Below, piece after piece: positions 35,453 to 43,544 of a stretch of 64,000 nucleotides of DNA. Within the stretch, counting starts at the first letter, position 1. The number at the start of each line of letters is the position of its first letter. Origin of the DNA: Lutibaculum sp963816555 (GTDB lineage: Bacteria > Pseudomonadota > Alphaproteobacteria > Rhizobiales > Tepidamorphaceae); NCBI GenBank assembly GCA_963816555.1, contig CAWFLD010000007.1, forward strand, positions 62,001-126,000. The letters run 5' to 3'. The translations under genes were made by a program, and so were the position numbers. The notes under the pieces were generated by a model that made no database searches, had not been told where the DNA came from, and saw only the letters and a list, made by a program, of their open reading frames with translations.

Positions 35453-36676
35453 ATGTCCGAGAACCAGGGCACCGCAGCAGCGGCCGATCCCGCACGGACG
35501 AAGGTCGAGCTGAAGCACGTCTACAAGATCTTCGGCGAGCGCGTGGACGAGGCGATCGACCTCGTGAACCAGGGCAAGAGCAAGGACGAGATCTTCGAGG
35601 AGACGAACGCCACGGTCGGCGTGAACGACGCCACCTTCGACATTCGCGAGGGCGAGATCTTCGTCGTCATGGGGCTGTCGGGCTCCGGCAAGTCGACCCT
35701 GCTGCGACTGATCAACCGGCTGATCGAGCCGACCATGGGCGAGATCCTGGTCGACGGCCACGACGTGACGAAGATGTCGAAGCGCGAGCTGATCGAGCTG
35801 CGCCGCCGCGACATGAGCATGGTCTTCCAGTCCTTCGCCCTGCTGCCCAACCGCAACGTCCTCGACAACGCCGCCTTCGGCCTCGAGGTCGCGGGCGTGG
35901 CGAAGGAGGAGCGCGAGAAGAAGGCGCTGGCCGCGCTCGAGGCGGTCGGCCTGCACGCCAACGCCCGCAGCCATCCCGACGAGCTGTCCGGCGGCATGAA
36001 GCAGCGCGTCGGCCTCGCCCGCGCGCTCGCCAGCGAGCCGACGATCCTGCTGATGGACGAGGCCTTCTCCGCCCTCGACCCGCTGATCCGCACCGAGATG
36101 CAGGACGAGCTGATCCGGCTGCAGCGCGAATCGAGCCGCACCGTCATCTTCGTCAGCCACGACCTCGACGAGGCGATCCGCATCGGCGACCGCATCGCCA
36201 TCATGCAGGGCGGCTCGGTCGTCCAGGTCGGCACGCCCGAGGAGATCGTCATCAACCCGGCGAACGACTACGTGCGCTCCTTCTTCCGCAACGTCGACGT
36301 CGCCCAGGTCTTCCGTTCCGAGCACGTCGCCCGCACCGACGAGGCGCCGGTGATCGGCCCCGGCCACGGCGACGTGGACGCCGCCGCGGCCGAAGTGGCG
36401 GGCGGCCCGGCCGAGGTCGCGATCGTGGTCGACGCCGAGGAGCGGCTGCAGGGCGTGGCGACGCCGGAAGCCCTCGCCGAGGCGACGGCCGGCGCCACGA
36501 CCGGCGAGGTCGAGACGAGGCAGGTCGAGCCGATCTCGGCCGCCACGCCGCTCACCGACGTGATGCGCCGCGTGGCGGAAGAGCCGCTGCCGGTGCCCGT
36601 CGTCGACGAGGACGGCCGCTACATCGGCACGATCTCGAAATCATCGCTCCTCGCCACGCTCGATCGCAACAGCTGA
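35453..36676 (+). CDS. proV: Glycine betaine/proline ABC transporter ATPase (ProV/OpuAA-like)
   Basis: About 407 residues. Walker A 'GLSGSGKS', signature 'LSGGMKQRVGLARALASEP', Walker B 'ILLMDEAFSALDP', H-loop 'FVSHDLDEA'. An N-terminal extension ('ELKHVYKIFGERVDEAIDLVNQGKSKDEIFEETNATVGVND') typical of ProV precedes the ATPase, and a C-terminal segment 'TPLTDVMRRVAEEPLPVPVVDEDGRYIGTISKSSLLATL' has a CBS half-repeat that may sense ionic strength. ATG at 35453 (AGAAGG upstream) preferred over GTG at 35447. Confidence 0.92.
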   Translation: MSENQGTAAAADPARTKVELKHVYKIFGERVDEAIDLVNQGKSKDEIFEETNATVGVNDATFDIREGEIFVVMGLSGSGKSTLLRLINRLIEPTMGEILVDGHDVTKMSKRELIELRRRDMSMVFQSFALLPNRNVLDNAAFGLEVAGVAKEEREKKALAALEAVGLHANARSHPDELSGGMKQRVGLARALASEPTILLMDEAFSALDPLIRTEMQDELIRLQRESSRTVIFVSHDLDEAIRIGDRIAIMQGGSVVQVGTPEEIVINPANDYVRSFFRNVDVAQVFRSEHVARTDEAPVIGPGHGDVDAAAAEVAGGPAEVAIVVDAEERLQGVATPEALAEATAGATTGEVETRQVEPISAATPLTDVMRRVAEEPLPVPVVDEDGRYIGTISKSSLLATLDRNS

Positions 36677-36703
36677 TCGCGGGCAGGACCCTCAAGGGAG
36701 TTC

Positions 36704-37612
36704 ATGATGGACTGGAACTTCATCGACATCGGCGGCTGGGCCAACGCGGTCGTCAACTACGTGCTCGACAATTTCGAGCCGGCGCTCGACGGCATCGCCA
36801 ACGCCATCGGCTACGTCGTCGACGGCATCACGGCCGGCCTCCTGGCCGTGCCGATCTGGATCCTCGCGCCGGTCATCGTGCTCCTGTCGCTGTGGCGGGT
36901 CGGCTGGCGCTTCGCGATCTTCACGATCGTCGCGCTCTTCCTGGTGCTGCAGATGGAGCTGTGGGACCAGATGATCCAGACGCTGGGCATCGTGCTGGCG
37001 GCCACGTTCATCGCGATCGTGATCGGCATTCCCGCCGGCATCGCCATGGCCAAGAGCGAGGCCGTCGCGACCTTCATCCGGCCGGTCCTCGACCTGATGC
37101 AGACCATGCCGGCCTTCGTCTACCTGATCCCGGCCGCCATGTTCTTCGGCATCGGCGCCGTGCCCGGCACGATCGCCACCGTCATCTTCGCGATGCCGCC
37201 GGCGGTGCGCCTGACCAATCTCGGCATCCGGCAGGTCGAGCGGGAGTTCGTCGAGGCGGGCCTCGCCTTCGGCTGCACCGACCGGCAGCTCCTGTTCAAG
37301 GTGCAGGTGCCGCTCGCCCTCCCCTCGATCATGGCGGGCGTCAACCAGACCGTGATGCTCGCCCTCTCGATGGTCGTCATCGCCTCGATGATCGGCGCCG
37401 GCGGCCTCGGCAACACCGTCCTGACGGGCATCCAGCGCCTCGACGTGGGCCTCGGCTTCGAGGGCGGCCTCGCGGTGGTGCTGCTCGCCATCGTGCTCGA
37501 CCGGATCACCCAGAGCCTCGACAAGGGCGGCGGCTTCTCCCGCCTGCGCTCGATGCTGGGCCGGACGAAGCCCGGCGAGCCGGCGCCCTCCACCGACGAG
37601 AAGGCTTCCTAG
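36704..37612 (+). CDS. proW: Glycine betaine/proline ABC permease (ProW-like)
   Basis: A 302-residue inner-membrane permease. The loop 'PAFVYLIPAAMFFGIGAVPGTIATVIFAMPPAVRLTNLGIRQVEREFVEAGLAFGCTDRQLLFKVQVPLALPSIMAGVNQTVMLALSMVVIASMIGAGGLGNTV' is the classic ProW core with the EAA motif. The N-terminal ~60 residues form an amphipathic helix and first membrane span. It starts 27 bases after proV, with AAGGGAG before the ATG. Confidence 0.92.
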   Translation: MMDWNFIDIGGWANAVVNYVLDNFEPALDGIANAIGYVVDGITAGLLAVPIWILAPVIVLLSLWRVGWRFAIFTIVALFLVLQMELWDQMIQTLGIVLAATFIAIVIGIPAGIAMAKSEAVATFIRPVLDLMQTMPAFVYLIPAAMFFGIGAVPGTIATVIFAMPPAVRLTNLGIRQVEREFVEAGLAFGCTDRQLLFKVQVPLALPSIMAGVNQTVMLALSMVVIASMIGAGGLGNTVLTGIQRLDVGLGFEGGLAVVLLAIVLDRITQSLDKGGGFSRLRSMLGRTKPGEPAPSTDEKAS

Positions 37613-37647
37613 GGCGCCACCGGGCGCCCGGACACCACTTTCCGCCG

Positions 37648-37669
37648 CCGTCCCCGTCACCGGGGACGG
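37648..37669 (+). other. Hairpin in the proW-proX intergenic space
   Basis: Perfect 9-bp inverted repeat CCGTCCCCG / CGGGGACGG with a TCAC loop, not followed by a T-run. A second GC-rich inverted repeat sits at 37612-37629. Such elements between a permease gene and a binding-protein gene usually stabilise the downstream message and raise binding-protein output. Confidence 0.55.
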
Positions 37670-37707
37670 CACAAACCCACTCCGATGCAAATCGCAAAGG
37701 AGACTCC

Positions 37708-38586
37708 ATGACGAAGATGTTCCGCACCTTCGCCGCAGCGGCCGTGCTGGCCACGGCTGCCGTCGGCCCCGCCTCCGCGCAGGACGGCGAGGCGATCAAG
37801 ATCGGCTGGACCGCCTGGTCCGACGCCGAGTTCATGACCAAGATGGCCCAGCAGATCATCACCGACGATCTCGGCCAGGACGTCGAGCTCGTGCAGACCG
37901 ACATCGCCCCGCAGTACCAGGGCATCGCCCAGGGCGACATCGACCTGATGCTGATGGCGTGGCTGCCGCAGACGCATGCCGACTACATGGAGCGCGTCGG
38001 CAACGACGTCGTCGAGCTCGGCGTGCTCTACACCGACGCCAAGCTCGGCTGGGTCGTGCCGAACTACGTCCCGGAGGACCAGCTCTCCTCCATCTCCGAC
38101 CTCAAGAACGCGGACGTGGCCGACAAGCTGGACGACAAGATCCAGGGCATCGACCCGGGCGCCGGCCTGATGCGCCTCTCGGACAAGACGATCGACGAGT
38201 ACGGCCTCGACGACTACCAGCTGGTCTCCGCCTCGGGCGCCGCGATGACCGCCGCGCTCGACCGCGCGATCCGCAAGAACGAGTGGATCGTGGTGACGGG
38301 CTGGAGCCCGCACTGGATGTTCGGCAAGTACGACCTGCGCTACCTGAAGGACCCGAAGGGCACGCTCGGCGGCACCGAGCGCGTCTATGCGCTGTCGCGC
38401 AAGGGCTTCCAGGGCGACCACCCGAAGGTCGCGAAGATGCTGATGCGCATGTGGCTGCCGCTCGACGAGCTGCAGACGGCCATGGCCGACGCGCAGGACA
38501 CCTCCTACGAGGAGGCGGTCGACAAGTACATCAAGAACCACCAGGCCCGGGTGCACTACTGGGTGACGGGCGAGATCGGCGGGTAA
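37708..38586 (+). CDS. proX: Glycine betaine/proline ABC substrate-binding protein (ProX-like)
   Basis: A 292-residue periplasmic protein. Signal peptide 'FAAAAVLATAAVGPASAQDG', then the OpuAC fold ('IKIGWTAWSDAEFMTKMAQQIITDDLGQDVELVQTD', 'QGDIDLMLMAWLPQTHADYMERV', 'WIVVTGWSPHWMFGKYDLRYL'). Conserved Trp residues (WTAW, WLPQ, WSPHWMF) form the quaternary ammonium cage. It is the last gene of proVWX and is followed by a strong terminator. Confidence 0.92.
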   Translation: MTKMFRTFAAAAVLATAAVGPASAQDGEAIKIGWTAWSDAEFMTKMAQQIITDDLGQDVELVQTDIAPQYQGIAQGDIDLMLMAWLPQTHADYMERVGNDVVELGVLYTDAKLGWVVPNYVPEDQLSSISDLKNADVADKLDDKIQGIDPGAGLMRLSDKTIDEYGLDDYQLVSASGAAMTAALDRAIRKNEWIVVTGWSPHWMFGKYDLRYLKDPKGTLGGTERVYALSRKGFQGDHPKVAKMLMRMWLPLDELQTAMADAQDTSYEEAVDKYIKNHQARVHYWVTGEIGG

Positions 38587-38612
38587 TCCGCCGGCTCCAC
38601 GCCGAGAAACGT

Positions 38613-39005
38613 TCAGAGGCCGCGACCCGTCGCGGCCTCTTTTCGTTGCGGCAGCGGCCGCCGCGCGGGCTCCGCGCGCATCCAGTCGGTCCACCGGCTG
38701 CCGCCGCTCGCCCCGACGGCCGCCTGCTCGTGCGGCGTCCCGGCGAGCAGCATCGGCGGCGGCGCCGGGAGCGGCGGCAGCGCCGAGACCTGCAGCGGGT
38801 CGACCAGGAACTTGAACAGGAACATGCCGGACAGGAGGTAGCACATGACGACCGTCACCCGTGCCGTCCGGTGGCGCCAGAACAGGTAGCCGAAATAGAC
38901 GTTCAGGACGCCGTAATAGACGGGCACGGCGCCGACGTGGCCGTAGGCCACGAGGAGCGACGGCGGCAGGACGAGCCAGAAGGCGATGTTCAGCAGTGAA
39001 AACAT
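38613..39005 (-). CDS. Small membrane protein, unknown function
   Basis: About 130 residues starting at ATG 39005 before the first helix ('MFSLLNIAFWLVLPPSLLVAYGHVGAVPVYYGVLNVYFGYLFW', 'VTVVMCYLLSGMFLFKFLVDPL'). Three predicted membrane spans with a Pro-rich cytoplasmic or periplasmic tail. The last residues are encoded by the proX terminator stem. I do not recognise a family. Confidence 0.5.
   Translation of the reverse strand: MFSLLNIAFWLVLPPSLLVAYGHVGAVPVYYGVLNVYFGYLFWRHRTARVTVVMCYLLSGMFLFKFLVDPLQVSALPPLPAPPPMLLAGTPHEQAAVGASGGSRWTDWMRAEPARRPLPQRKEAATGRGL
38616..38643 (+). terminator. Rho-independent terminator of proVWX
   Basis: Perfect 11-bp stem (GAGGCCGCGAC / GTCGCGGCCTC) with a 2-base spacer followed by TTTT, 29 bases after the proX stop. 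The same stem lies in the 3' end of the convergent membrane-protein gene. Confidence 0.85.
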
Positions 39006-39202
39006 GTGCCGCTCCGAGACAGGTGCGACGCTCCTCCGCCGCACGGGGCCGGGGATGCGCGGCCCGTGCCAGATCGGCGCAACCTGCGGCGCGATCTTAG
39101 CACATCGTTAACGCTCGCGGAGGCGCCGGCACGCGCGGCGCCTGTTCGCCGGAGGGCGCGGCGATGCTATAGCGGCGGGGCCAGACGAGGGAGCGACCGG
39201 CC

Positions 39203-40157
39203 TTGGACCTGCGCCAGCTTCGATATTTCGCGAAGGTCGTGGAGCTCGAGAGCTTCACCGCCGCGGCCGAGACGCTGAACGTCTCGCAGCCGGCCCTCGG
39301 CATGCAGATCCGCAAGCTCGAGGAGGAGCTGGGCGTCGCCCTGCTGGTGCGCCATTCGCGCGGCGCCTACGCCACCGAGGCCGGCACGGTGCTCGCGGAG
39401 CACGCGAGCATCATCATGCGCCGCATCGACGTGGCCCGCGACGAGCTGCAGCGCTTCCGGCAGGCGCCGAGCGGCCATATCCGGCTCGGCATCACGCCGT
39501 CGGTCGGGCGGGCGCTGGCGCCGGAGATCCTGGAGCGCAGCCTCGACCTGATGCCGGACATCGAGCTGAGCCTCGTGCAGGGCTTCGGCGAGCAGCTCGA
39601 CCGCGACCTGCGGGCGGGCCGCATCGACCTCACCTTCTCCGCCGAGCCCGCCTCCGACCCGCGATTCGCGTCCGACGCCCTGTTCGGCGAGCGCATGTAC
39701 CTGATCGGCGTGCCGGCGATGCTGTCGGACCTGCCGGAGCCGCTGCGCATCGGCGACGTCGTCGACCTGCCGCTCGCGCTCGACAGCCACGTGACGGAGC
39801 TGCGGCGGCGGCTCGACGCGCTGTCGGCGCAGCGCGGGGCGCGGCTGCGCCACGTCGTCGAGGTCGATTTCGATCACCATCCGCCGCGAGATCGTGGTGC
39901 GCGGCAGCCGGGCGACGATCACGCCCTACGCCCTCTTCGCCGGGGAGGTGGAGGAAGGGCTCGTCGCGGCCCGCGCGCTCGACGAGCCGGAGCTGTCCCG
40001 CACGCTCTACCTCAACGCGCCGCGCGGCGAGCTCCTGTCGCGCGGCCAGTCGGCGATCCGCCAGCTGATCCTCGACCGGGTCGGCGAGCACGTGCGCAGC
40101 GGCCGGCTGCGCTGGGACGCGCCGGACACGGGGACGGCGGAGGAGCCTACGGCTTGA
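39203..40157 (+). pseudogene. LysR-type regulator, one frameshift
   Basis: A transcription regulator of about 318 residues starting at TTG 39203 with a GAGGGAG before it. N-terminal winged HTH 'LRQLRYFAKVVELESFTAAAETLNVSQPALGMQIRKLEEELGVALLVR', then the effector domain ('SGHIRLGITPSVGRALAPEILERSL', 'LVQGFGEQLDRDLRAGRIDLTFS'). An extra T at 39868-39870 breaks the frame; removing it gives 'VEVDSITIIREIVVRGSRATITPYALFAGEV' and the rest of the protein to 40157 (NAC-type effector domain). It is convergent with the CFA operon. Confidence 0.82.
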
Positions 40158-41386
40158 CCAGCCGGTAGATGCCGACGTCGATCGTGCCCTCGCGGAAGCC
40201 CGCCTCGCAGTAGGAGAGGTAGTAGGCCCACTTGCGGCGGAAGCTCTCGTCGAAGCCGAGGCGCGCGATCTCCGGCCAGGTCGCGTCGAAGCGCTCGCGC
40301 CATTCGCGCAGGGTCTTGGCGTAGGAGAGCCCGAACGTCTCGACCCCGTCGACGGCGAGCCCCGCGCGCTCGGCCTCGCGGGCGATGATGCCGGCGGTCG
40401 GCAGCATGCCGCCGGGGAAGATGTAGCGCTGGATGAAGTCGACGCCCTTGCGGTAGCGCTCGAAGACCGGCTCGGCGATGGTGATCGCCTGGATCGCGGC
40501 GGTGCCGCGCTGCCGCAGCCGGTCGGCCAGCGTGCGGAAATAGACCGGCCAGTGGGCCTCGCCGACCGCCTCGATCATCTCGATCGAGACGATGCGGTCG
40601 AACGTGCCGGCGCGTGTCGCGGTAGTCCTCGAGGTGGAGCCCGGCCGCGTCGGCGAGGCCGGCCGAGGCGATGCGCCGCCTGGCGTATTCGAGCTGCGCC
40701 GGCGACAGGGTGATGCCGCGCAGCCGGGCGCCGTGCTCGCCGGCGGCGATCTCCGCGAAGCCGCCCCAGCCGCAGCCGATCTCGAGCACCTCGTGGCCTT
40801 CCCGCAGCCCGGCCGCCTCGACGATGCGGCGATACTTGTCGCGCTGCGCCGTCTCGAGGTCGTTGGCGCCGGCCTCGTAATAGGCGCTCGAATAGGTCAT
40901 GCCGGGGTCGAGCCAGCGCGCGTAGAACGCGTTCGACAGGTCGTAATGCGCCTCGATGTTGCGCCTCGCGCCGGGCTTCGAGTTGTCGCGCATGAGGTGC
41001 CAGACGCGATCCGGCAGGCGCTCGCGGAAGGCGCCGCGGCCGAGCGCGGCGAAGCGCTGCTCGTTGCGCAGGAAGAAGCGCAGGAAGTCCGTGAGGTCGT
41101 CGACCTCGACGTCGCCGTCGATATAGGACTGCGCGAAGCCGATCGCGCCGCGGCGCATGCCGGTGAAGAGCGGCTTCAGCGAGCGGAAGGCGATGGCGAC
41201 CTCGAGGTCCTTCTCGCCCTCGAAGCGGAACCGCCGCCCGTCCGGCACCTCGACGTCGAGCCGGCCGATCGGCGCGAAGTCGCGCAGAAGCCTGGTGCCG
41301 CCGGCGACCATCAGGTCCGAGGAGAGGCGGCCGCCGACGCCCGGCCGGCGCGGGGGCACCCGATCGATCTCGCGCATGCCGGTCAC
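40147..41386 (-). pseudogene. cfa: Cyclopropane-fatty-acid synthase family methyltransferase, one frameshift
   Basis: About 412 residues acting on unsaturated acyl chains of phospholipids. 'RRNIEAHYDLSNAFYARWLDPGMTYSSAYYEAG' and 'VLEIGCGWGGFAEIAAGEHGARLRGITLSPAQLEYARRRI' (SAM site) are CFA-synthase hallmarks, continuing 'MIEAVGEAHWPVYFRTLADRL', 'FIQRYIFPGGMLPT'. One extra C near 40611-40613 ('YRDTxAGTFDRIVSIE' restored) breaks the frame. It starts at GTG 41386 (overlap GTGA with DUF1365 gene; ATG 41377 alternative). In R. sphaeroides such an enzyme (UfaM) also takes part in furan fatty acid synthesis. Confidence 0.85.
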
Positions 41387-42162
41387 GCCGCCTCCCGCAC
41401 GCCGGGGCGCGCCGGCGCCTCGTCGCCGCGCGGCCGCGGGCGCAGCCGCAGGCCCTTGCGCCACAGCTTCAGCGCCTCCCAGTGGATGCCGGCGGTCACG
41501 CCGTAGCCCTGCCACGGGCGGCGCAGCAGCGCGGCGAGGATCTCGCGGTCGCTCAGCGGCCGCCGCTCGCCCGTCATCCAGGCGGAGAGGATGCGCGTGC
41601 CCCCGCGCGACAGCGAGACGGTGAGGCGCAGCCGCTCGTCGGGCGCCATGAAGGTGAAGTCGTAGTGCCCGTCCGCCTCGTTGAACGGCGAGACGTAGAG
41701 CGTCTTGTCGCAGGCCTGGCGCCGCCGGTCGCCGCGGGCCGCCTCGACCGGCAGCACGTAGTGGCGGCGCTCGCCGAACGTGTTGGAAACCTCGTAGACC
41801 ATGACCCGGAGGATACCGGCGCCGTCGTAGCCGTAATAGGTGGTCAGCGGGTTGAAGGCGTAGCCGAGCGTGCGCGGCAGGCAGAGCATCATGATCCGGG
41901 AGACGTGCCGCTCCTGCCCGTGGTCGCGCAGGAGCCGGCGCAGCCTGTCCGGCAGCGCCTCCGCTCCTTCCGGCCCGAGGTCGCGGTCGCGCACCGCGAA
42001 GGGGCCGCCGCGGCGGCCGAGGAGGCGCAGGGACCGCGACAGCTCGTCGAGCCGGTCGATGTCGGCGAAGAGATACGTCACCCGGTAGCGCAGCTCGTGG
42101 ACCACCGGCACGAAGCGCCGGTGCACCACGGTCGTGCCGTAGAGGGCGCCCGCCTCGCTCAT
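41383..42162 (-). CDS. DUF1365 family protein
   Basis: A 259-residue protein with the DUF1365 pattern: 'LYGTTVVHRRFVPVVHELRYRVTYLFADIDRLDEL', 'LPRTLGYAFNPLTTYYGYDGAGILRVMVYEVSNTFGERRHYVL', 'KTLYVSPFNEADGHYDFTFMAPDERLRLTVSL'. It is coupled by 4-base overlaps with the FAD gene before it and the CFA gene after it. Family members are found next to CFA synthases and flavin proteins; the activity is unknown. Confidence 0.88.
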   Translation of the reverse strand: MSEAGALYGTTVVHRRFVPVVHELRYRVTYLFADIDRLDELSRSLRLLGRRGGPFAVRDRDLGPEGAEALPDRLRRLLRDHGQERHVSRIMMLCLPRTLGYAFNPLTTYYGYDGAGILRVMVYEVSNTFGERRHYVLPVEAARGDRRRQACDKTLYVSPFNEADGHYDFTFMAPDERLRLTVSLSRGGTRILSAWMTGERRPLSDREILAALLRRPWQGYGVTAGIHWEALKLWRKGLRLRPRPRGDEAPARPGVREAA

Positions 42163-43475
42163 TCCGCGGCCTCGCGCAGGAGCGGCGCCTCGGAGTGCGG
42201 CAGGTGGATGCGGCCGGATTCGTTCGCCACCCGCCACGGCCGGCGCGCGCCGCCGAGCGCCTCGGCGACGGCGAGGCCGCTCTGCAGGCCGTCCTCGTGG
42301 AAGCCGTCGCCGAAATAGCTGCCGCAGAACCAGCTGCGGTTCTGCCCCTGCAGCTCCCACAGGCGGCGCCGCGCCGCGATCGCGCCGGCGTCGAAGACGG
42401 GGTGGTGGTAGTCGATCTCGGCGTGCACGCGCGCGGGCCGCCGCGGCGGGTTGAGCGTCACGAACAGGTCGGTCTTCGTCGGCAGGCGCTGCAGGCTGTT
42501 CATCCAGTAGGTCACGCTGGTCTCGTCGTGATGCCGCTCGTCGTCGGCAACGTAGTTCCAGCTCGACCAGATCCGCCGCCGGCGCGGCATGAAGGAAACG
42601 TCCTCGTGCAGCACGGCGCGGTTGAGCGAATAGAAGAAGGCGCCGAGAAGCTCGCGCTCGTGGTCGGTCGGGTCGGCGAGCAGGGCGAGCGCCTGGTCGG
42701 CATGGCAGGCGAAGACCACCTGGTCGAAGACATGCGACACGCCGTCGGCGGTGGCGATCTCGACGCCGCCCTCGCGGCGGGCGACGGAGGTGACCGCCGC
42801 GCCGGCACGCCGCTCGACCGCGCCGTCGCGCAGGAGCCGCGCCACGTATTCGCGCGAGCCGCCGGAGACGGTGCGCCAGACGGGCCGGCCGGCGAGGTTC
42901 AGGAGGCCGTGATTCTCGAAGAAGCGCAGGAAGGCCGCCGCGGGATAGTCGAGCATGCGCGACACCGGCGTCGACCAGATCGCGGCCCCCATCGGCAGGA
43001 GGTGGCGGTCGACGAAGTCCCGGGAGAAGCCGCGCGCCGCGAGATACTCGCCGAGCGGCATCGCCTCGTCGGCGGGCTGCCGCGACCTGCCCTCGCGGAA
43101 GAAGCGCAGTATGTCGCGCAGCAGCGACCAGTGGCCGGGACGGGCGAGGTTGCCCCACTGGCCGAAGAACGCGCCGAGGCTGCCGGCATATTCGTAGCCG
43201 CCGCGGTCGAAGGACACCGCGAAGCTCATGTGGCTCGCCTGCGTCGGCACGCCGAGATGGCCGAACAGGGCGGTGAGGTTGGGGTAGGCCGGCTCGTTGT
43301 AGACGATGAAGCCGGTGTCCACCGCCACGCCGCCGTCGGCGGTCGGGACGTCGAGCGTGTTGGAGTGGCCGCCGAAGCGGTCCTCCCGCTCGAACAGCGT
43401 GACGGCTGCGCTGCGGGACAGGAGCCAGGCTGCGGACAGGCCGGAAATCCCGGAGCCGATGACGGCGACGCGCAT
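42159..43475 (-). CDS. FAD-dependent oxidoreductase, amine-oxidase fold (lipid desaturation/modification type)
   Basis: A 438-residue flavoprotein. 'RVAVIGSGISGLSAAWLLSRSAAVTLFEREDRFGGHSNTLDV' is the GxGxxG motif plus the 'GGH' loop of the amine-oxidase/carotene-desaturase group; later 'DRGGYEYAG', 'YVARLLRDGAVERRAG', 'DQVVFACHADQALALLADPT', and 'NRSWFCGSYFGDGFHEDGLQSGLAVAEAL' at the C-terminal FAD site. It opens the FAD-DUF1365-CFA operon, with a promoter at 43515-43544. The combination is the stress-induced lipid modification set seen in other alphaproteobacteria. Confidence 0.9.
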   Translation of the reverse strand: MRVAVIGSGISGLSAAWLLSRSAAVTLFEREDRFGGHSNTLDVPTADGGVAVDTGFIVYNEPAYPNLTALFGHLGVPTQASHMSFAVSFDRGGYEYAGSLGAFFGQWGNLARPGHWSLLRDILRFFREGRSRQPADEAMPLGEYLAARGFSRDFVDRHLLPMGAAIWSTPVSRMLDYPAAAFLRFFENHGLLNLAGRPVWRTVSGGSREYVARLLRDGAVERRAGAAVTSVARREGGVEIATADGVSHVFDQVVFACHADQALALLADPTDHERELLGAFFYSLNRAVLHEDVSFMPRRRRIWSSWNYVADDERHHDETSVTYWMNSLQRLPTKTDLFVTLNPPRRPARVHAEIDYHHPVFDAGAIAARRRLWELQGQNRSWFCGSYFGDGFHEDGLQSGLAVAEALGGARRPWRVANESGRIHLPHSEAPLLREAAE

Positions 43476-43514
43476 GTTGGGGGTGGCCTCCGGCCGTTGG
43501 TGGCGGTCGAGGCT

Positions 43515-43544
43515 AGCTTACGTCCCGGCGGGGGCCACGGATCA
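43515..43544 (-). promoter_or_regulatory. RpoE/ECF11-type promoter of the FAD-DUF1365-CFA operon
   Basis: On the minus strand TGATCC and TAAGCT are separated by exactly 18 bases, 40 bases before the ATG at 43475. This is a good match to the TGATCC-N18-TAA(G) pattern that I recall for the Rhodobacter RpoE regulon. It ties this operon to the sigma/ChrR pair about 8.4 kb away in the window. Confidence 0.65.

Noticed and set aside
35071..38586. A 1171-codon plus-strand frame across the proVWX region
   Set aside because: Only its last part (from 37708) is a real gene (proX). The rest is out of frame with proV and proW.
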